Shown: positions 60,312 to 64,000 of the stretch, one piece after another
Layout: the number at the start of each line of letters is the position of its first letter
How positions within the stretch are numbered: the first letter of the stretch is position 1
NCBI GenBank assembly: GCA_022763485.1
Contig: JALEGX010000159.1
Coordinates: forward strand, 1 to 64,000
Source of the DNA: Paracoccaceae bacterium
GTDB lineage: Bacteria > Pseudomonadota > Alphaproteobacteria > Rhodobacterales > Rhodobacteraceae
Reading direction: 5' to 3'
DNA length: 64,000 nucleotides
The notes under the pieces: model-generated
Databases searched by the model: none
The model's input: only the letters and a program-made list of their open reading frames with translations
What the model was told of the DNA's origin: nothing
Position numbers and translations under genes: made by a program

Positions 60312-63300
60312 TCACTGCTGTTCCGGCACCAGGATTTCCCGCTTACCTACATGATTTGCAGGGGAAACAAGACCCTCGTCTTCCATCTGCTCGACCAATC
60401 GCGCGGCCTTGTTGTAGCCGATGGCAAGTTTCCGCTGAATGTAGGAGGTCGAGCATTTGCGATCCTTGATCACGATCTGCACGGCCGTGTCATACAGCGC
60501 GTCTTCGCCATCGGTGTTGCCACCGGTGTTCAGACCCAGCACCGCATCGATGTTGTCGGCCTTGTCGTCATCAGGACCTTCCACAACACCACCAACGTAG
60601 TCCGGCGGTCCGAAGGCCTTGAGGTGGTTGACCACTTCTTCGACTTCTTCGTCCGAACAGAACGGACCGTGGCAGCGGGTGATCTTGGCCCCGCCCGCCA
60701 TATACAGCATGTCGCCCATGCCCAGCAGCTGTTCGGCCCCCATTTCCCCAAGGATGGTCCGGCTGTCCACTTTGGAGGTCACCTGGAACGAAATCCGGGT
60801 GGGGAAGTTCGCCTTGATGGTGCCGGTGATGACGTCCACGGACGGGCGCTGCGTTGCCATGATCAGGTGGATACCCGAGGCCCGCGCCATCTGTGCCAGA
60901 CGCTGAATGCAGGCTTCGATCTCCTTGCCCGCGACCATCATCAGGTCGGCCATCTCATCCACGATGACCACGATGAACGGCAGCGCCTTGGGGGCAAATT
61001 CTTCGGTCTCGAACATCGGTTCGCCGGTTTCATCGTCAAAGCCGGTCTGAACGGTTCGGCTGAACATCTCACCCTTGGCCAGGGCTTCCTTGACCCGACC
61101 ATTGTAGCCTTCGATGTTGCGGACACCCATCTTGGACATCTTGCGATAGCGGTCTTCCATCTCACCCACGACCCATTTCAGGGCGACAACCGCCTTTTTG
61201 GGGTCGGTCACAACCGGGGAAAGCAGATGCGGGATCCCGTCATAGACGCTGAGTTCCAGCATCTTCGGGTCAATCATGATCAGGCGGCATTCATCCGGCG
61301 TCAGCTTGTACAGCAGCGACAGGATCATCGTGTTGATCGCAACGGATTTACCCGAACCGGTGGTCCCTGCGATCAGCAGGTGAGGCATCTTGGCCAGGTT
61401 CGCGACAACCGAACCGCCGCCGATATCCTTGCCCAGCGCAAGCGGCAGGCTCATGTTGCTGTCACCGAAATCACGGCTGGCCAGAATTTCCCGCAGCACA
61501 ACCTTTTCGCGGTTCACGTTCGGCAGTTCGATCCCGATCACCGACCGGCCGGGGACGGTCGATACACGGGCAGACAGCGCCGACATGGAGCGCGCGATAT
61601 CATCGGCCAGACCGATGACGCGGCTGGCCTTCAAACCCGGTGCCGGTTCCAGTTCGTACATGGTGACAACAGGACCGGGGCGCACGCTCACGATTTCGCC
61701 CTTGACGCCATAGTCATCCAGCACGTTTTCCAGCATCCGCGCGTTTTCTTCCAGCGCCTCATCGCTCAGGTGATGACGCTCGATGCTGGCGGGATTGGTC
61801 AGCAAACCAAGCGGCGGAAGCTCATATTCGACCTGCGACTCCTCAAACGCCAGTGACGGCTGCGCTTCGGCCTGTGCACGGCGCGAGGGCTGCGGTGCCT
61901 TGTTCACCGGCTTTTCAACGACAGCCTTGCGCGGCGTTGCAACCGGAAGCGGGGCCATGGGCGCTGCGGGTGCAGGCGCCGGCGAGACCTGAACCGGAGC
62001 GATGGAATACACGCCCTCATCCGGCGCCGGGGCTTCGGCCTCTTCCATCAGCGGAACAGCATAAGGATCAGCAAAGGCTTCGGGCGCTTCGGCAACCGTT
62101 TCAACAGCGGGCGCTGTTTCCGGGGCCGGCACCGGCGGCGCAACAGGGGGTGCCACGGGTGGCACTTGAACGGTGGGGGCAACCGGCGTCACCTGAATCG
62201 GCGGCGCAACCGGCGCCGGTGCGGGTGCTGCTGCCTGCATCGTCACGGGGGGTTCGGGGGGAAGCTCAACAGCTCCGCCTGTCAAAGGCGGCTCCATCCG
62301 ACCGGTGGGCGCGGGGGCGGTTGCGTTCAGAACCAGCGGTTCCGGCCCATGACCGCGCCCTTTTGTCAGCGGACGGGTTGGATCGGGTTCCGGCGGCTGC
62401 GTGGCCTGCTGGCGCGAGCGGACCACATCGGCAATCTTGGCGCGGATACGGTCATCTCCGGACCCTGCGTGCACGTCAGCCATCGGCACGGGCTCAACCA
62501 GCTCTGGCTCCGGCAGGTCCTGCGGCAGCGGCTCGGCGCGTCGGATCAGTGTGGGCATACGCGACAGGATGGACGGCTTCGCTTCCTGCGGCTCAGGAGA
62601 TTGCGCGACCGGGGCCTGCTGGACATTGGGCGCCGGTGCAGGCGCATGTTGCACCGGTGCCACCAGGGGTTCGGCGGGAAAGGGCTCTTCGATCACCGCC
62701 TGAGCAGCCAGCGCTTCATTTTCGGCGCGGGCTGCGGCCTGCTGGCGTGCCTCTTCGGCGCGCGCAGCGCGGCGGGCCTGCATGTTGCGCGCCGCCAGAA
62801 GGCCAGTGCTGGCTCCACGGCCAGCCAAGGCCAGAATTGCCCCATACAACAGCACGATCCCCACCATCAGGAACCGTGTCACTCGCGAAACTTCGGCACG
62901 GGTGAAGCCAAGGACAAATCCGCCAACCACCAGCATCACACCGGCCATCAGCAGCGACATCAGCTTGACCGCGAAATGAGAGCCGATCGGCAGCGCGGTC
63001 AGCAACGCACCAACAATGGTATCGCCCAGCAGCCCGCCCAGCCCGAAATCATGTTCGGCGCGCCAGGCCTCGCCGGGGATAAGCGTGGCGGCATAGATGG
63101 ACACGGCCAATACGGCAAACGGAGCAAAGACCAGACGGTTCATCGCCCGATCCGCCCCCAGATGCAGCGCAAAACGCGCGCCCCATCCAAGGAAGATCAC
63201 CGCAATCGCCGCGCTGCCCCACCCGACAACCAGGTTGAGCGCGGCAGCGATCCACGCCCCCAGGGATCCCATCCAGTTGCGAACCGGGGAATCGGTGGAG

Positions 63301-63464
63301 ACCATCCAGTTGGGGTCATCCGGCGTGTAGGAGATGATCATCGCCGACACTGCCAGTCCGATCAGGATCAGAACGATCCCGATCAGTTCCTTGCTGCGTT
63401 TTTCGATCGCTGCCTGCATGTTGCTATCCAACAGCGGGTCGCGGCTCCGTGTCTGAAATGCCAT
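60312..63464 (-). CDS. ftsK: DNA translocase FtsK
   Basis: A 1050-residue septal DNA pump that clears chromosome DNA during division and activates XerCD. Parts in order: N-terminal membrane domain with about four helices (25-215); a Pro/Ala/Val-rich linker (about 230-560); the RecA-like motor with Walker [11 protein letters not shown] (about 712-721) and Walker [14 protein letters not shown]; and the gamma winged-helix domain (about 985-1050, [19 protein letters not shown]) that reads KOPS sites. The ATG follows GAGGA. It lies between the aminotransferase and lolA genes and is probably co-transcribed with both. Confidence 0.97.
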   Translation of the reverse strand: MAFQTRSRDPLLDSNMQAAIEKRSKELIGIVLILIGLAVSAMIISYTPDDPNWMVSTDSPVRNWMGSLGAWIAAALNLVVGWGSAAIAVIFLGWGARFALHLGADRAMNRLVFAPFAVLAVSIYAATLIPGEAWRAEHDFGLGGLLGDTIVGALLTALPIGSHFAVKLMSLLMAGVMLVVGGFVLGFTRAEVSRVTRFLMVGIVLLYGAILALAGRGASTGLLAARNMQARRAARAEEARQQAAARAENEALAAQAVIEEPFPAEPLVAPVQHAPAPAPNVQQAPVAQSPEPQEAKPSILSRMPTLIRRAEPLPQDLPEPELVEPVPMADVHAGSGDDRIRAKIADVVRSRQQATQPPEPDPTRPLTKGRGHGPEPLVLNATAPAPTGRMEPPLTGGAVELPPEPPVTMQAAAPAPAPVAPPIQVTPVAPTVQVPPVAPPVAPPVPAPETAPAVETVAEAPEAFADPYAVPLMEEAEAPAPDEGVYSIAPVQVSPAPAPAAPMAPLPVATPRKAVVEKPVNKAPQPSRRAQAEAQPSLAFEESQVEYELPPLGLLTNPASIERHHLSDEALEENARMLENVLDDYGVKGEIVSVRPGPVVTMYELEPAPGLKASRVIGLADDIARSMSALSARVSTVPGRSVIGIELPNVNREKVVLREILASRDFGDSNMSLPLALGKDIGGGSVVANLAKMPHLLIAGTTGSGKSVAINTMILSLLYKLTPDECRLIMIDPKMLELSVYDGIPHLLSPVVTDPKKAVVALKWVVGEMEDRYRKMSKMGVRNIEGYNGRVKEALAKGEMFSRTVQTGFDDETGEPMFETEEFAPKALPFIVVIVDEMADLMMVAGKEIEACIQRLAQMARASGIHLIMATQRPSVDVITGTIKANFPTRISFQVTSKVDSRTILGEMGAEQLLGMGDMLYMAGGAKITRCHGPFCSDEEVEEVVNHLKAFGPPDYVGGVVEGPDDDKADNIDAVLGLNTGGNTDGEDALYDTAVQIVIKDRKCSTSYIQRKLAIGYNKAARLVEQMEDEGLVSPANHVGKREILVPEQQ

Positions 63465-63485
63465 GCCTGTCCTCGGTTCTTATTA

Positions 63486-64000
63486 TCATTGTTCGTATAG
63501 GCAGCCGCGCAGGGTCTGCAGGGCGTGCCGAGTCTGTTCTTTGGCTGCGACCAGCGCAACCCGTATGTATTGCTCGCCGGGGTTGCTCCCCGGTTCCCCC
63601 TGCGACAGGTAAGCGCCCGGCAACACCCGGACGCCGGTTTCCCGCCACAGTTTCAATGCGGCCGCTTCCCCGTCGGGGACAGGCAGCCACAAGAAGAACC
63701 CCGCTTCTGGGCTCATGTATCCTTCGATGTCCCCAAGGACCTCATCCGCGACCGCGTATTTTTCCTGGTACAGTTTGCGGTTCTGGACAACGTGGTCTTC
63801 GTCCGACCAGACACGCGCAGCGGCGGCCTGCAACGGCGCTGGCAAGGGCGCGCCGGAATAAGAGCGCAGTTGCTTGATCGCCTTGATGGTCTCAGGTCCA
63901 CCCGCAACAAAGCCCGAGCGCAATCCAGCCAGATTGGATCGCTTGGACAGCGAATTGAACAGGGTCACCCGCTCGGGATCCGCGCCCATGTCCTGTGCCA
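63486..64000 (-). CDS. Class I/II aminotransferase, DapC-like, C-terminal part
   Basis: The last 170 or so residues of a PLP aminotransferase; the N terminus is outside the window. FNSLSKRSNLAGLRSGF contains the PLP lysine (KR after SLS), and EAGFFLWLPV and YIRVALVA are conserved C-terminal parts. The sequence fits N-succinyldiaminopimelate aminotransferase, which acts between DapD and DapE. An exact substrate cannot be proved from this part. ftsK begins 21 bases after its stop. Confidence 0.88.
   Translation of the reverse strand, partial: AQDMGADPERVTLFNSLSKRSNLAGLRSGFVAGGPETIKAIKQLRSYSGAPLPAPLQAAAARVWSDEDHVVQNRKLYQEKYAVADEVLGDIEGYMSPEAGFFLWLPVPDGEAAALKLWRETGVRVLPGAYLSQGEPGSNPGEQYIRVALVAAKEQTRHALQTLRGCLYEQ

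Noticed and set aside
60297..61856. A 519-codon plus-strand frame opposite ftsK, and similar long frames opposite the FAD-GcvT and ABC genes
   Set aside because: All are shadows of well-supported genes with the same low-complexity composition and no ribosome-binding site.

Overview
The window reads as chromosomal DNA of a marine alphaproteobacterium of the Roseobacter group (Rhodobacteraceae). Evidence: high-GC coding bias, the rpsO-pnp and lolA-ftsK neighbourhoods, succinylase-type lysine genes (dapD, dapE and a DapC-like aminotransferase), several Hint-domain proteins, two polyamine-type ABC transporters, and a glycine-betaine/one-carbon operon with FAD-GcvT fusion enzymes. The genus cannot be fixed from the sequence alone. 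I found no transposase, integrase, phage gene, CRISPR array or rRNA. The only RNA gene seen is a tRNA-Thr(CGT).

Layout. 1-6.3 kb: end of rpsO, a lipoprotein SGNH hydrolase, pnp, a PepSY protein with a membrane-anchored LuxR-type regulator, an outer-membrane beta-barrel protein and a GT25 glycosyltransferase. 6.3-15 kb: mostly single-gene housekeeping and accessory enzymes (1-Cys peroxiredoxin, aldehyde dehydrogenase, VOC protein, GT11 fucosyltransferase-like enzyme, RluA-type synthase, a second SGNH hydrolase, LOG protein, PLP dehydratase, GntR regulator). 15-23.4 kb: dapD and dapE enclose an accessory block with three Hint-domain genes and a receptor that looks like a prokaryotic ionotropic glutamate receptor. 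23.4-28.2 kb: GNAT, DUF2064, RNase R and an MltB-type transglycosylase.

28-41.3 kb: a polyamine uptake and catabolism locus. One ABC operon (ATPase, binding protein, two permeases) lies on the minus strand. Upstream of it are a class III aminotransferase and a GntR regulator. Divergent from these is a second ABC operon (binding protein, ATPase, two permeases) ending in a PuuB-like flavin oxidase. A shared TGATCAAATC word lies in both promoter regions beside the GntR gene. Stable hairpins flank both binding-protein genes.

42.6-52.3 kb: a methylated-amine/one-carbon cluster on the minus strand. It contains an XRE-cupin regulator preceded by two identical-geometry dyads, a LysE exporter, a GFA-type zinc protein, two FAD-GcvT dehydrogenases, a zinc homocysteine methyltransferase, an MDR oxidoreductase and a GlxA/AraC-type regulator. 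The likely theme is stepwise demethylation of glycine betaine, dimethylglycine and sarcosine with capture of the one-carbon unit. 52.4-64 kb: free-Met-sulfoxide reductase, thiolase, a STAS/HATPase switch pair, a gamma-glutamyltransferase homologue, hspQ, an AEC transporter, an SLT lipoprotein, a YjhX-family protein, lolA, ftsK and the end of a DapC-like aminotransferase.

The best candidates for undescribed biology are the Hint-domain trio (one with the catalytic cysteine lost), the adjacent glutamate-receptor-like channel without a potassium filter, the membrane-tethered LuxR/PepSY pair, and a permease whose first 79 codons differ in composition from the rest.
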